A stretch of DNA of 32,316 bases, from the NCBI GenBank assembly GCA_024640825.1, contig JAHEEG010000009.1, positions 25,159 to 57,474 of the forward strand, in the 5' to 3' direction. This stretch comes from Gammaproteobacteria bacterium (GTDB lineage: Bacteria; Pseudomonadota; Gammaproteobacteria; Pseudomonadales; Azotimanducaceae). Numbering within the stretch: position 1 is the first letter of the stretch; each line of letters opens with the position of its first letter. This document shows positions 22,607-31,275 of this stretch, one piece after another. The translations under genes were made by a program, and so were the position numbers. Below the pieces are notes generated by a model, which searched no databases, had not been told where the DNA came from, and worked only from the letters and a program-made list of their open reading frames with translations.

Positions 22607-25600
22607 TCAGGACTGCAGCGTGAACAGCGACGCATTACCGCCGGCGGCAGTGGTATCGGTGCTCAGCGTCTGCTCAAGTACAAAGCGCTTGAGATAATTG
22701 GGACCCCCGGCTTTCGGCCCGGTGCCCGATAGTCCTTCGCCGCCAAAAGGCTGGGAGCCGACCACAGCGCCGATCTGATTCCGATTGACGTAAACATTGC
22801 CGACCCGGGCGCGTCCGGCAATCTGCTGGACGCGGCTCTGGCTGCGGGAATGAATGGACAGGGTAAGCCCGTAGCCAAGGGCGTTGATCTCGTCGACCAG
22901 GGTCTCCAGCTTGCCGGCTCGCCAACGCAGCACATGCAGGAAGGGGCCAAATATTTCCTCAGAGACATCGCTGACTTCACCAACCTCAAAGGCCGTGGGC
23001 CGGACGAACCAGCCCGACCCTCCAGATGCAGGAGGCGTTTCTGCCAGCACCCGGAACCGGAGCCCCGCCTGCTTGCGATAGCACTGCAGAAAATCATGCG
23101 CCTCAGCATCAATCACCGGCCCCACATCGGTACTGATCCTGGCGGGATCGCCCATCCGTAACTCTTGCATGGCGCCGGCGATCATCTCGATCTGGTTGTC
23201 CGCAATGTCGTCCTGCAGGCACAGCAGGCGCAGCGCGGAGCAGCGCTGCCCGGCACTTCTGAAGGCCGATTGCAGCACGTCACGGGTCACCTGTTCCGGC
23301 AGCGCGGTCGCATCGACAATCATGGCGTTGACGCCGCCGGTCTCGGCGATGAAGGGAATCATGGGGCCGACACGATCGGCAAGCATTTTGCCGATGGCCC
23401 GGGCCGTCGGCAACGAACCGGTAAACGCCACCCCGGCCAGACGGGCATCCGCCAGCAGCGGCTTGGCGACCGTCGGACCGTCTCCTGGGAGCAGATGCAG
23501 CACACCGGCCGGCACCCCGACCTGGTGCAGCAGCCGCACCAGGTGCGCGGCGACCAGCGGCGTCTGCTCGGCCGGTTTCGCCAACACGCTGTTCCCCGCA
23601 ACCAATGCCGCAGCAACCTGACCGGTAAAAATCGCCAGCGGGAAATTCCACGGAGAGATACACAGGAACGTACCTCGACCCCGATAGCGCAACCGGTTCT
23701 CTTCCCCAGTGGGACCTGGCAGCACAGTATCGGCCAGCGTCTGTTCCGCCTGGGAAGCGTAGTAGCGGAGAAAATCCACCGCTTCGCGAACTTCCTGGTG
23801 GGCATCACCGAGGCATCGCCCCGCCTCTCTGCACAGCAACCACATGAAATCGGCCGACGCCGCTTCCAACGCATCGCCGGCCTTGCGGAGCAGCTCGGAC
23901 CTGAACCTTACCGTCTTCTGACGCCACGCCAGCGCTGCTGGAGCGGCGATCTCCATAGCTTGAACGGCGTTTGACGCATCGGCCGGGATCCAGCCGCCCA
24001 CCTCCGCAGCAGGGCCAGCGGGATCCAGAACAGGCTGCCGAACACCCCCCGCGACGCAACCGCCGACGATGGGTCCGCTGCGCCACGTCTGGCGGGCAGC
24101 AGCGTCAAATTGGTCCGCCAGGCGCAACAGGGTATCCTCATCATTCAAATCCAGACCCCGACTGTTGCGGCGGTCGGGCTCGAATAGGGCCGCAGGCGCG
24201 CGAATCTCCGAGTGCCCGGCGCAACCCTCCGCCAGGGCTTGAGCAACAGGATCCCGGGTCACCTCTTCGATAGCCAGAGTGTCATCGGCTATGCGATTCA
24301 CGAAAGACGTGTTGGCACCGTTCTCCAGAAGCCGCCTGACCAGATAGGCCAGCAGTTGCTCCTGGCCACCGACAGGGGCGTAAACCCGGCACGACAGACG
24401 GCGATCTCCCTGCAGCCGCTCGTCTCGCAAAACCCTGTCGTACAGAGCCTCGCCCATTCCGTGCAGCCGCTGAAACTCGAGATTCCGGTGCGGTCCCGCC
24501 ATTTCCAGAACCGCTGCCAGGGTGGCAGCGTTGTGCGTCGCAAAGCAGGGAACGAGTTGGCGGTCGCTCTGCAGCAGACGCGCAGCACAGGCCAGGTAAG
24601 AAACGTCCGTGTTGACCTTGCGGGTAAACACGGCGAAGTCAGCGAGGCCTCTTTCCTGGGTGAGCTTGATCTCCGTGTCCCAGTAAGCGCCTTTGACCAG
24701 GCGCGGCGATAACCGCATGGCCGATTGCCGGGCCAGGGCATCGAGCCAGTCCAGCACGTGCAGCGCGCGCTTCTGGTAAGCCTGAACCGCCATTCCCAGG
24801 CCCTCCCAGCCGCGCAGACTGGGGTCCAACGCCAGGCGCTCGAAGAGAGAAAGGCAGAGCTCCAGGCGATCGGCTTCCTCGGCGTCGATGCACAGGCTCA
24901 CCGAAGCCTTGGAGGCCAGCCGGCAAAGCTCCAGCAGTCGTCCGAAGAGCTCGCCTAACAGCCGATCGCGTTGAGAAAACTCGAACCGCGGATGCAGTGC
25001 CGACAGCTTCACCGAAATCTGCGGCGCGTTGACCTGTCCCGCACTTGCAGCCGCACCCAAACTAACGATCGCCTGGCAATAGCGTTCGAAGTACAGATCG
25101 GCGTCGTGCGCCGTCCAGGCCGCTTCGCCAAGCATGTCGAACGAATAGGCATAGTCGGTGCCAGCCCCTGCGGCAGTCCGAGCCAGTGCCTGCTCAATGG
25201 TTTCACCGAACACGAACTGATGACCCAGGACGCGCATCGCCCGCCGAACGGCGACCCGCACCGCCGGCGTCCCGAGTCTGCGCAGCATCCGCTCTAAAGC
25301 CTGCGGTCCGGAATCACGGATAGTTACCGTCTTCCCCGCCACCATCAGCCCGAAAGTGGAGGCGTTGACGAAGAAATGCTCGGAAGCACCCAGATGCTCG
25401 GACCAGTTGCCAGCGCCGAGCTGATCGACGATGAACAGGTCCTGGGTCGCCGCATCGGGGATCCGCAGCAGCGCCTCTGCCAGACACATCAGGGTAACCC
25501 CTTCGCTGGAGGTCAGGTCGTATTCCTGCATCAACGCATCGATACCGCCCACCTCTCGTCGTTGCACTCGCACGTGCCGGACCAATTCCAGAGCCACGTC

Positions 25601-25747
25601 ACGAACGCTTTGCTGCCGCGCGGGATCCAGAGCCGCCTGGCTCGCCAGAGACGCGACCAGGGTCGCCTCGTCGCCACGATGTGCGTGCCTTATGGCTGCG
25701 CGAAGGCGGCGAAGCGGATCGATGGCCGTTTGCGTCTCCTGTGTCAT
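22607..25747 (-). CDS. putA: Bifunctional proline dehydrogenase / L-glutamate gamma-semialdehyde dehydrogenase PutA (type A)
   Basis: Oxidises proline to glutamate in two steps, using FAD then NAD+, at the inner membrane face. From the ATG at 25747 the protein has 1046 aa. The proline dehydrogenase barrel shows LVKGAYWDTEIKL (~350-362), FATHNAATL, QRLHGMGEALYD and YAPVGGQEQLLAYL ending at NTSFVNRI. The aldehyde dehydrogenase part shows CISPWNFPLAIFTGQVAAAL, the general base Glu in IAETGGVN and the catalytic Cys836 in FRSAGQRCSALR, and ends PFGGEGLSGTGPKAGGPNYL. It lacks the ~50-residue ribbon-helix-helix DNA-binding domain found in E. coli PutA, and lacks the C-terminal ALDH-like extension, so it should be enzymatic only (type A) and needs another regulator. 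Confidence 0.96.
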   Translation of the reverse strand: MTQETQTAIDPLRRLRAAIRHAHRGDEATLVASLASQAALDPARQQSVRDVALELVRHVRVQRREVGGIDALMQEYDLTSSEGVTLMCLAEALLRIPDAATQDLFIVDQLGAGNWSEHLGASEHFFVNASTFGLMVAGKTVTIRDSGPQALERMLRRLGTPAVRVAVRRAMRVLGHQFVFGETIEQALARTAAGAGTDYAYSFDMLGEAAWTAHDADLYFERYCQAIVSLGAAASAGQVNAPQISVKLSALHPRFEFSQRDRLLGELFGRLLELCRLASKASVSLCIDAEEADRLELCLSLFERLALDPSLRGWEGLGMAVQAYQKRALHVLDWLDALARQSAMRLSPRLVKGAYWDTEIKLTQERGLADFAVFTRKVNTDVSYLACAARLLQSDRQLVPCFATHNAATLAAVLEMAGPHRNLEFQRLHGMGEALYDRVLRDERLQGDRRLSCRVYAPVGGQEQLLAYLVRRLLENGANTSFVNRIADDTLAIEEVTRDPVAQALAEGCAGHSEIRAPAALFEPDRRNSRGLDLNDEDTLLRLADQFDAAARQTWRSGPIVGGCVAGGVRQPVLDPAGPAAEVGGWIPADASNAVQAMEIAAPAALAWRQKTVRFRSELLRKAGDALEAASADFMWLLCREAGRCLGDAHQEVREAVDFLRYYASQAEQTLADTVLPGPTGEENRLRYRGRGTFLCISPWNFPLAIFTGQVAAALVAGNSVLAKPAEQTPLVAAHLVRLLHQVGVPAGVLHLLPGDGPTVAKPLLADARLAGVAFTGSLPTARAIGKMLADRVGPMIPFIAETGGVNAMIVDATALPEQVTRDVLQSAFRSAGQRCSALRLLCLQDDIADNQIEMIAGAMQELRMGDPARISTDVGPVIDAEAHDFLQCYRKQAGLRFRVLAETPPASGGSGWFVRPTAFEVGEVSDVSEEIFGPFLHVLRWRAGKLETLVDEINALGYGLTLSIHSRSQSRVQQIAGRARVGNVYVNRNQIGAVVGSQPFGGEGLSGTGPKAGGPNYLKRFVLEQTLSTDTTAAGGNASLFTLQS

Positions 25748-25937
25748 TGCCCCACTCGGCGACCGGAATACGAAAGCCAACAGTGCCGCCCCTCCGGCAC
25801 CGGGTCAACTCGGCGCCTCAGACGCTGGTCGGTCGGCGCCGCGGGGCCTCTCGCAATCGTCTGTGTGTTTCTCGCCAAACTGGTCTGACCCCGCGAAACC
25901 CGTATGATGTCGCGCTCGAATTGATCAACGGAACGCC

Positions 25938-26996
25938 ATGGATCCCTTTTCCCAGGCCGCGCTGGGTGCGGTGGTTGCTCAAACCGCGGGGCACGCCCGC
26001 CTTGGCTACCGGGCCGCTGCCGTCGGCGCCCTGGCCGGCGCGCTGCCCGACATCGACGTCCTGTTCTCCATAGGCGGTGACTATTTCGATCAGTTGGAGC
26101 TGCATCGCGGTATTACCCACTCGCTCTTCTTCGCCCCCGTGGTGGGTCCTCTGCTGGGGCTGGCCGTCTGGCACTGGGAGCGGCACAGAGCCGTGGGTGG
26201 GTCGGCGCCCGAATCCGGGCGCCTGGCCTGCTGGATAACCGTCATCACTCTGGCGCTGTGGTCGCATCCGCTGCTGGATCTGCTGACACCCTATGGCACG
26301 CAACTTCTGTTGCCCTTCTCAAACGAACGCTTCGCCATCAATGCCATGCCCATCATCGATCCGGTATACACGCTGGGTCTCTGCACGGGTCTGCTGCTGG
26401 CTGGACGCTATCTGAAGCAGTGGGCACAAGGCGTGGCGTTGGCAACACTGCTGATCAGCTGCGGCTATCTGACTTACGCCTGGCGCCTGAACGTTGCCGC
26501 TGAAGCGGAAGCCGTCCGACAGCTCGCTGCCCAGGGCACTACTCAGGCCCGGGTAGAGGCCTTTCCGACGCTACTGCAGATTCACTATCGGCGGGTGGTA
26601 GCGCGGACGGCGGACACGGACCGGGTTGGATACCTTTCCCTGTGGCAGCCCTGCGATATAGCCTGGCAGAGCGCGCCCCGTCTGCAGACACCGGGCGTCG
26701 ACAATTTTCTTGAAACCCGGGAGGGGCGCATCTTCAACTGGTTCACCATGGGCTGGATCCGTTACCACCTGGAACACCTCGGTGATGAAATACGCCTTCG
26801 CGCCACGGACTTGCGCTATGGGTTCGACGAAAATCCCAACCGCAGCATATTCAACGCCAGTGTCCGCCTCGGAGACGACGGCCGGCTGCTCGGCCTTGTA
26901 GCAGCCGGCCAGGACCTCATCGACGGTCGCGCCGAACGCCTAGCTGCACTCTTCCAGGATACCTACGCACCCCTCTGTCGCCTGACGCTGCGCTGA
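25938..26996 (+). CDS. YdjM-like membrane-bound metal-dependent hydrolase (DUF457)
   Basis: 352 aa, starting at the ATG at 25938 after GGAACG. The N terminus MDPFSQAALGAVVAQ, the DID of LPDIDVLF, HRGITHSLFF and WSHPLLDLLTPYGTQLLLPF are the family's metal-binding His/Asp blocks. Four to five hydrophobic segments (around 100-115, 145-165 and 170-180) place it in the inner membrane, and the C-terminal half (about 190-352) is a soluble domain. Biochemical function is uncertain; E. coli YdjM is SOS-regulated, but I see no LexA-like operator here. It is divergent from putA. Confidence 0.85.
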   Translation: MDPFSQAALGAVVAQTAGHARLGYRAAAVGALAGALPDIDVLFSIGGDYFDQLELHRGITHSLFFAPVVGPLLGLAVWHWERHRAVGGSAPESGRLACWITVITLALWSHPLLDLLTPYGTQLLLPFSNERFAINAMPIIDPVYTLGLCTGLLLAGRYLKQWAQGVALATLLISCGYLTYAWRLNVAAEAEAVRQLAAQGTTQARVEAFPTLLQIHYRRVVARTADTDRVGYLSLWQPCDIAWQSAPRLQTPGVDNFLETREGRIFNWFTMGWIRYHLEHLGDEIRLRATDLRYGFDENPNRSIFNASVRLGDDGRLLGLVAAGQDLIDGRAERLAALFQDTYAPLCRLTLR

Positions 26997-27115
26997 AAAA
27001 CATAAGGCATGTCCGCCCAGCATTCCGGATACCGTATGATACGATTTCCCGCCGACAGTCCCCGACTATCCGTCAGAATGCGGGCACTGCAGATGGGTGC
27101 GCAGGCAGGATCCGT

Positions 27116-28315
27116 TCAGGCAGAAATGTTTTGATCCTGATGCAGCATGATCCAGCGCAGGATATCGGAACCTCGAATCAGCCCCACCACCTTAGCGCCG
27201 CTGACCACCGCCACGGGTTCGTCCCCCGCCTGCAACAGCGCCGTCAGCGCTGACGAGGCCATCGCATCAGCATCGATCACCCGCGCGGTTCCCAGCTTAG
27301 ACATTACATCGGTAACCAGCCGGCGCGGTCGCTCCGCGACGGGCACGGCAGACGCTTCGCTGAAGGACAAGGTACCCAACACACTGCCCTGATCGATCAC
27401 GGGCCACAGCAGCTGGCTGCTGCGCAGAAGATAGTTTTCGATGAAGTTCTCCACAGAAACATCAGCCGGAACGTGGTCGAAGCGGGTCCGCATGACATCG
27501 CCGACTCGCAGCGTCCGCAGGCTGCGCTGGGTAAGCAGCTGGCTGTAGCTGGCGGTGGCCAGGTGGCTGAGAAACCAGCCGATCAGCACCAGCCAGAGCC
27601 CGCCAAGGGATTTGAGAACCAGCAGGTTCCAGAACCCGAGCCCCATGATCGACCAGCCGAACCACTTTCCCGCCGTCGAGGCCATTCGTGTGGCCAGCAG
27701 ATGCTCGCCAGTCAGGCGCCAGATCAGCGCCCTGAACACGCGGCCACCGTCCAGCGGGAAACCGGGAATCAGGTTGAACAGGGCCAGCATCATATTGACG
27801 GAACCCAGCCAGATACAGGCCGTCATCACGGGACTGAGCCCGGCCATCGTCTGCTCAGGTCTCTCGAGAATCTGCCCCAGGGTCTGCTCGCCGAGTGACA
27901 CGCTGACGATGAACGTGAAGGCGAGGCCGAGCGCCGCGCTCATCAGCGGACCGGCAATGGCGATCGTGAATTCCGCGCCGGGTGTTTCCGCTTCGGATTC
28001 TATCTCCGCCACGCCGCCGAAAAGAAACAGTGTGATGCGTGGAACCCGGATGCCGAAACGCCGAGCCGTCAGAGAATGCGACAGTTCGTGGGCCAGCAGC
28101 GATGCGAAGAAGATGATCCCGGCGATGAAGGCGGTACCCCAGGAAACGGCTGGCGCCCACTCCGGATGCCACTGCGGAAACAAACCGACGGCAAGACTAT
28201 ATACGATCAGGCCAAAAATTATGACAACGCTGAAATCCAGGCGGATTTCGATACCAAAAACGGTGAACAGGCGCAGGCCCCCTCGTTCGCGTGATACCGG
28301 TCTGAGTTCCGCCAT
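27116..28315 (-). CDS. Site-2-protease-family (M50) membrane metalloprotease with CBS domains
   Basis: 399 aa from the ATG at 28315; the longer 28339 start would be ATT and is rejected. Intramembrane zinc protease motifs: HELSH (H76, E77, H80) in a hydrophobic helix, and NLIPGFPLDGGR with D189 as the third zinc ligand. About six hydrophobic helices precede a C-terminal pair of CBS motifs (about residues 265-390: LRVGDVMRTRFDHV..., VTDVMSKLGTARVI...), which usually bind adenosyl ligands and regulate activity. Related proteins include SpoIVFB-like and Rip3-type proteases; the substrate is unknown. The gene appears monocistronic. Confidence 0.9.
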   Translation of the reverse strand: MAELRPVSRERGGLRLFTVFGIEIRLDFSVVIIFGLIVYSLAVGLFPQWHPEWAPAVSWGTAFIAGIIFFASLLAHELSHSLTARRFGIRVPRITLFLFGGVAEIESEAETPGAEFTIAIAGPLMSAALGLAFTFIVSVSLGEQTLGQILERPEQTMAGLSPVMTACIWLGSVNMMLALFNLIPGFPLDGGRVFRALIWRLTGEHLLATRMASTAGKWFGWSIMGLGFWNLLVLKSLGGLWLVLIGWFLSHLATASYSQLLTQRSLRTLRVGDVMRTRFDHVPADVSVENFIENYLLRSSQLLWPVIDQGSVLGTLSFSEASAVPVAERPRRLVTDVMSKLGTARVIDADAMASSALTALLQAGDEPVAVVSGAKVVGLIRGSDILRWIMLHQDQNISA

Positions 28316-28392
28316 AAACGTCGCCTGAGCTGAATTCAATCAGCCGCCAGCATACCCCCATCGGCCGCCTCCCCCTAGCGGGGACAGCGGAT

Positions 28393-29169
28393 TCAATTAC
28401 CGCTGTTCAGACGCAGGGCTTCTCTCAGGCCCACCAGAATGAGATCCGGAACGACCGCGTCGAACAGTTCCTGACGATCGAAGAAGTGCGAGAAACCGCC
28501 GGTGCCGATAACCAGCGGCGGGGCTTCAGGAAAGGCTTCCTCCGTCATTCGGGACACCAACTCTTTGACCATCCCTACGTTGCTCCAATAAAGGCCATTC
28601 TGGATGCTTTCCACCGTGCTGCGGCCAATCGCCGTTTCCGCCGGAACGATTTCGACGCTGGGCAGCTTGGCGGTCTTTTCCACCAGCGCCTCCACCGCAA
28701 GGCGAATGCCAGGAACGATGTTGCCACCCAGGAACTCGCCTTTCGCCGTGATGGCCGTCACCGTGGTGGCGGTGCCAAAATCGACAACAATCAGGTTTCG
28801 TCCCGGGAAAAGCTTCAGCGCCCCAATGGCATCAGCGATGCGGTCCGCGCCGACTTCCTTGGGGTCCTTGTAAAGGATCTTCAATCCGGTCCGCACGCCA
28901 GGCCGGAGAACCATCGGCTCGATCTCAAAGTATTTCTGGCAGCAGGCCCTTAACGAATGCTGCATGTCGGGCACCACCGAGCTGATGGCAATCTGCTTGA
29001 TGCCATCGGGGTCGAGCCCGTTCTCGCGCAGCGCGCCCCGCATGAAAACCCCAAGCTCGTCGGAGGACGCTCGAGCCGAAGAACCTATCCGGAACTGGCA
29101 TACCAGAGAATCGTCCTCGTAGACGCCACAGTAAATCTGACTGTTGCCCACGTCGAGGCAAAGAATCAT
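28393..29169 (-). CDS. coaX: Type III pantothenate kinase CoaX
   Basis: Phosphorylates pantothenate with ATP, the first committed step of coenzyme A synthesis. It belongs to the ASKHA fold, is insensitive to CoA feedback and needs a monovalent cation. Motifs: the N-terminal phosphate loop LDVGNSQIYCGVY, GADRIADAIGA, VVDFGTATTVTAI and the closing IGTGGFSHFF. Normal length at 258 aa. It lies 10 nt after panC, so panB-panC-coaX form one operon that covers pantoate synthesis, pantothenate synthesis and its phosphorylation. No birA is adjacent, unlike many gammaproteobacteria. Confidence 0.96.
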   Translation of the reverse strand: MILCLDVGNSQIYCGVYEDDSLVCQFRIGSSARASSDELGVFMRGALRENGLDPDGIKQIAISSVVPDMQHSLRACCQKYFEIEPMVLRPGVRTGLKILYKDPKEVGADRIADAIGALKLFPGRNLIVVDFGTATTVTAITAKGEFLGGNIVPGIRLAVEALVEKTAKLPSVEIVPAETAIGRSTVESIQNGLYWSNVGMVKELVSRMTEEAFPEAPPLVIGTGGFSHFFDRQELFDAVVPDLILVGLREALRLNSGN

Positions 29170-29179
29170 GGACCCGTCC

Positions 29180-29980
29180 TCAGCCAGCCGAGGCCATGGC
29201 GGCCTGCAAAACCTGCTCCACCAGGACGTTGTCTATCAAGCGCACCTGACGATCTCCGCAGTCAACCAGAACAGCCCCGAACCGGCGGCCTTCCCGGGTC
29301 TCCACATAGTCGACCACGAACCCGGCACGGTCCAGCTCCCGAGCGACCGCAGCGTCGTCGAGATCTGACCGGAGCAGTCGTTGAAACTGCGCCGACCGCG
29401 CCCGACCGGCGGCGTCCAGCAGCGCATTACGCGACGACAGCGCCAGCCCGTCGGGCTCTCGAACTGTTGCACAGCCCACGATCTCCACATCCATGAAGAA
29501 GGTCTCGCACATGTCGCGGATCAGCTGAAGCTGCTGGAAGTCCTTCTCGCCGAAATAAGCGTGAGTCGGTCTGACCAGATTGAGCAGCTTCATGACCACG
29601 GTCAGAACGCCGGTGAAATGACCGGGACGGTGGGCACCGCACAGCTCACGGCTGAACTGGTGCTCCTCAACTCGAAACCGATAGTCGTCGGCATACAGAT
29701 CGTCGTAGCCGGGTAGCAGAACCACGTCTACCCCGAGTTCACGGGCCACCTGCAGATCCTGCTCCAGGGTGCAGGGGTAACGGGCAAGGTCGTCTGGATT
29801 GTTGAACTGGGTAGGATTGAGATAGATGCTCAGCACGGTGATGGCGTTTTCGGCCACGCTGCGTTCCAGCAGGTGTGCGTGACCTCTGTGCAGCGCGCCC
29901 ATGGTTGGAACGAATCCTACCGTTCCGGAGAGTTGCTGGCGCAGACGCCGCCAGGCATCGAGATTGTCGATGATCTTCAT
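29180..29980 (-). CDS. panC: Pantothenate synthetase PanC
   Basis: Joins pantoate and beta-alanine to pantothenate with ATP. The HIGH-type motif is present as VPTMGALHRGHAHLLE (H31, H34), followed by SIYLNPTQFNNPDDLARYP, the pantoate-binding GHFTGVLTVVMKLLNLVRP, YFGEKDFQQLQLIRDM and ALSSRN. 266 aa, slightly shorter than the usual ~280. The start overlaps the panB stop by four bases (ATGA), indicating translational coupling. The HRGH version of the usual HEGH is a mild substitution. Confidence 0.96.
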   Translation of the reverse strand: MKIIDNLDAWRRLRQQLSGTVGFVPTMGALHRGHAHLLERSVAENAITVLSIYLNPTQFNNPDDLARYPCTLEQDLQVARELGVDVVLLPGYDDLYADDYRFRVEEHQFSRELCGAHRPGHFTGVLTVVMKLLNLVRPTHAYFGEKDFQQLQLIRDMCETFFMDVEIVGCATVREPDGLALSSRNALLDAAGRARSAQFQRLLRSDLDDAAVARELDRAGFVVDYVETREGRRFGAVLVDCGDRQVRLIDNVLVEQVLQAAMASAG

Positions 29981-30801
29981 GCGTATGACTCCTGGCGGCT
30001 GGGAAAGCAGCCAGTCTTAATGTCTTCGTGAAACCGGTTCACAGCCTCGCTGATGGTGGTAAAGCCGTCCGCATAGTGACGCAGGAACTTGGGCTTGAAG
30101 TCCGGGTTCATACCGAGCAGATCCTGCAGCACCAGAACCTGCCCGTCGGTATGGGCGCCGGCGCCAATGCCGATAGTCGGAATGCTGATGCTGTTCGTGA
30201 TGCAGCGCGCAACTATGGCGGGGACGCATTCGAGTACAACGGAAAAGCAGCCGGCCTCGGCGAGCCGGCGCGCGGACTCCACCAGCGCTTTTGCGGCAGC
30301 GGCCTCCCTGCCCTGCACGCGGTGTCCGCCGATGCCATGAACGGCCTGTGGGGTCAGACCCAGATGCCCCATCACCGGTACCCCGGACTCTACGATATGC
30401 GCAATGAGGTCGAGCTGGCCTGCCTCACCCTCGATCTTCACTGCGTTGGCACCCGCCTGCATCAGCGCCTGCACCGCATCCATGGCAGGGGCAAGACCCT
30501 TACGAACCGACAGAAACGGCATATCGCCGACGATGAACTTGTCTGGGGCGCCTCTGGCGACGGCGCGGATATGCAGCGCCATCAGATCGACATCGGCATG
30601 CACGGTCGAATCGAATCCATGCATCACCATGGCAAGGCTGTCTCCAACCAGCAGCGAGTCCACCTGAGTGCGGTTGAGCAACTGCGCCGACCAGAAGTCG
30701 TAACAGGTGACCATTGATATCTTGTCGGACGAACTTTGGCCAGGGCCGGGTTTTCTCGCGGCAAAATCGAGGACGTTCATCTGTTTGGTCTGCTCGGTCA
30801 T
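29977..30801 (-). CDS. panB: 3-methyl-2-oxobutanoate hydroxymethyltransferase PanB
   Basis: First enzyme of the pantothenate branch: transfers a hydroxymethyl group from methylene-tetrahydrofolate to ketoisovalerate, giving ketopantoate. The TIM-barrel signatures are YDFWSAQLLNRTQVDSLLVG, VGDMPFLSV, GLTPQAVHGIGGHRVQGR, a catalytic Glu in VVLECVPA, and IGIGAGAHTDGQVLVLQDLLG. Start ATG at 30801 with GGAGGG just upstream, better supported than 30813. 274 aa, intact, first gene of the panB-panC-coaX operon. Confidence 0.96.
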   Translation of the reverse strand: MTEQTKQMNVLDFAARKPGPGQSSSDKISMVTCYDFWSAQLLNRTQVDSLLVGDSLAMVMHGFDSTVHADVDLMALHIRAVARGAPDKFIVGDMPFLSVRKGLAPAMDAVQALMQAGANAVKIEGEAGQLDLIAHIVESGVPVMGHLGLTPQAVHGIGGHRVQGREAAAAKALVESARRLAEAGCFSVVLECVPAIVARCITNSISIPTIGIGAGAHTDGQVLVLQDLLGMNPDFKPKFLRHYADGFTTISEAVNRFHEDIKTGCFPSRQESYA

Positions 30802-31061
30802 GGAACCCTCCATGAGCAGACGGACAGAAAGTCGAGGGCTTCCGCTGGATGCTTCAGCCGGGAAAGATTCGGAGTTTGCATTCCGGTACCTGTCCGCTCT
30901 CGAGGATCAAGTCCACCTGCCAGTCAGTCTAAAGTTATAATCCCACGGTCCACGTCTTTCGATCGCAGCCGCAAGCCAAAACTACGACAGCCGGCAGCCA
31001 ATGTCTAGCGCAACTGTGTTCGATTCTTGCGCTCGAAATTACCCTCAAAAAATCTCGAATA

Positions 31062-31100
31062 TACATTCGATATTAAATGTAAATATATGTTTTTAAAAAC
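31062..31100. promoter_or_regulatory. AT-rich palindromic block, candidate promoter/operator
   Basis: Contains the perfect inverted repeat TACATT(N8)AATGTA at 31062-31081 and the palindrome GTTTTTAAAAAC at 31089-31100, in the most AT-rich stretch of the window. It lies ~180 nt upstream of the selenoprotein start and ~260 nt upstream of panB. I cannot assign a regulator or a precise -10 element. Confidence 0.35.
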
Positions 31101-31233
31101 TATTAAAATATTAGCTCGCGGGTTTCCGAAGAATGCTTCTTTCTGCAAAATCGGCACCGAGATTGAGCCGCTCAGGCAATCATGCGGACGGATGGCAAAG
31201 GCGACACCTGGGCCCTACACTGGGAAATCACAA

Positions 31234-31260
31234 GGCGTGATCAAGGCAATTACTCACGCC
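31234..31260 (+). promoter_or_regulatory. 5' leader hairpin before the selenoprotein ribosome-binding site
   Basis: GGCGTGA (31234-31240) pairs perfectly with TCACGCC (31254-31260) around a 13-nt loop. It ends four bases before the AGGA Shine-Dalgarno at 31265-31268. A leader hairpin here could influence translation, for example as a SelB-binding SECIS-like element as known for E. coli selAB, but no such evidence is available from sequence alone. Confidence 0.45.
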
Positions 31261-31275
31261 ATGCAGGAAGCGCTC

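Larger units (their letters stand above)
30802..31275. other. Intergenic: panB promoter region, AT-rich block and selenoprotein 5' region
   Basis: No gene in the conventional sense. Bases 30840-31020 presumably hold the divergent panB promoter. Bases 31036-31130 are markedly AT-rich, with an inverted repeat TACATT-N8-AATGTA (31062-31081) and the 12-bp palindrome GTTTTTAAAAAC (31089-31100), a likely regulatory or promoter segment for the gene at 31276. A hairpin at 31234-31260 sits just upstream of that gene's ribosome-binding site (listed separately). Confidence 0.5.
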
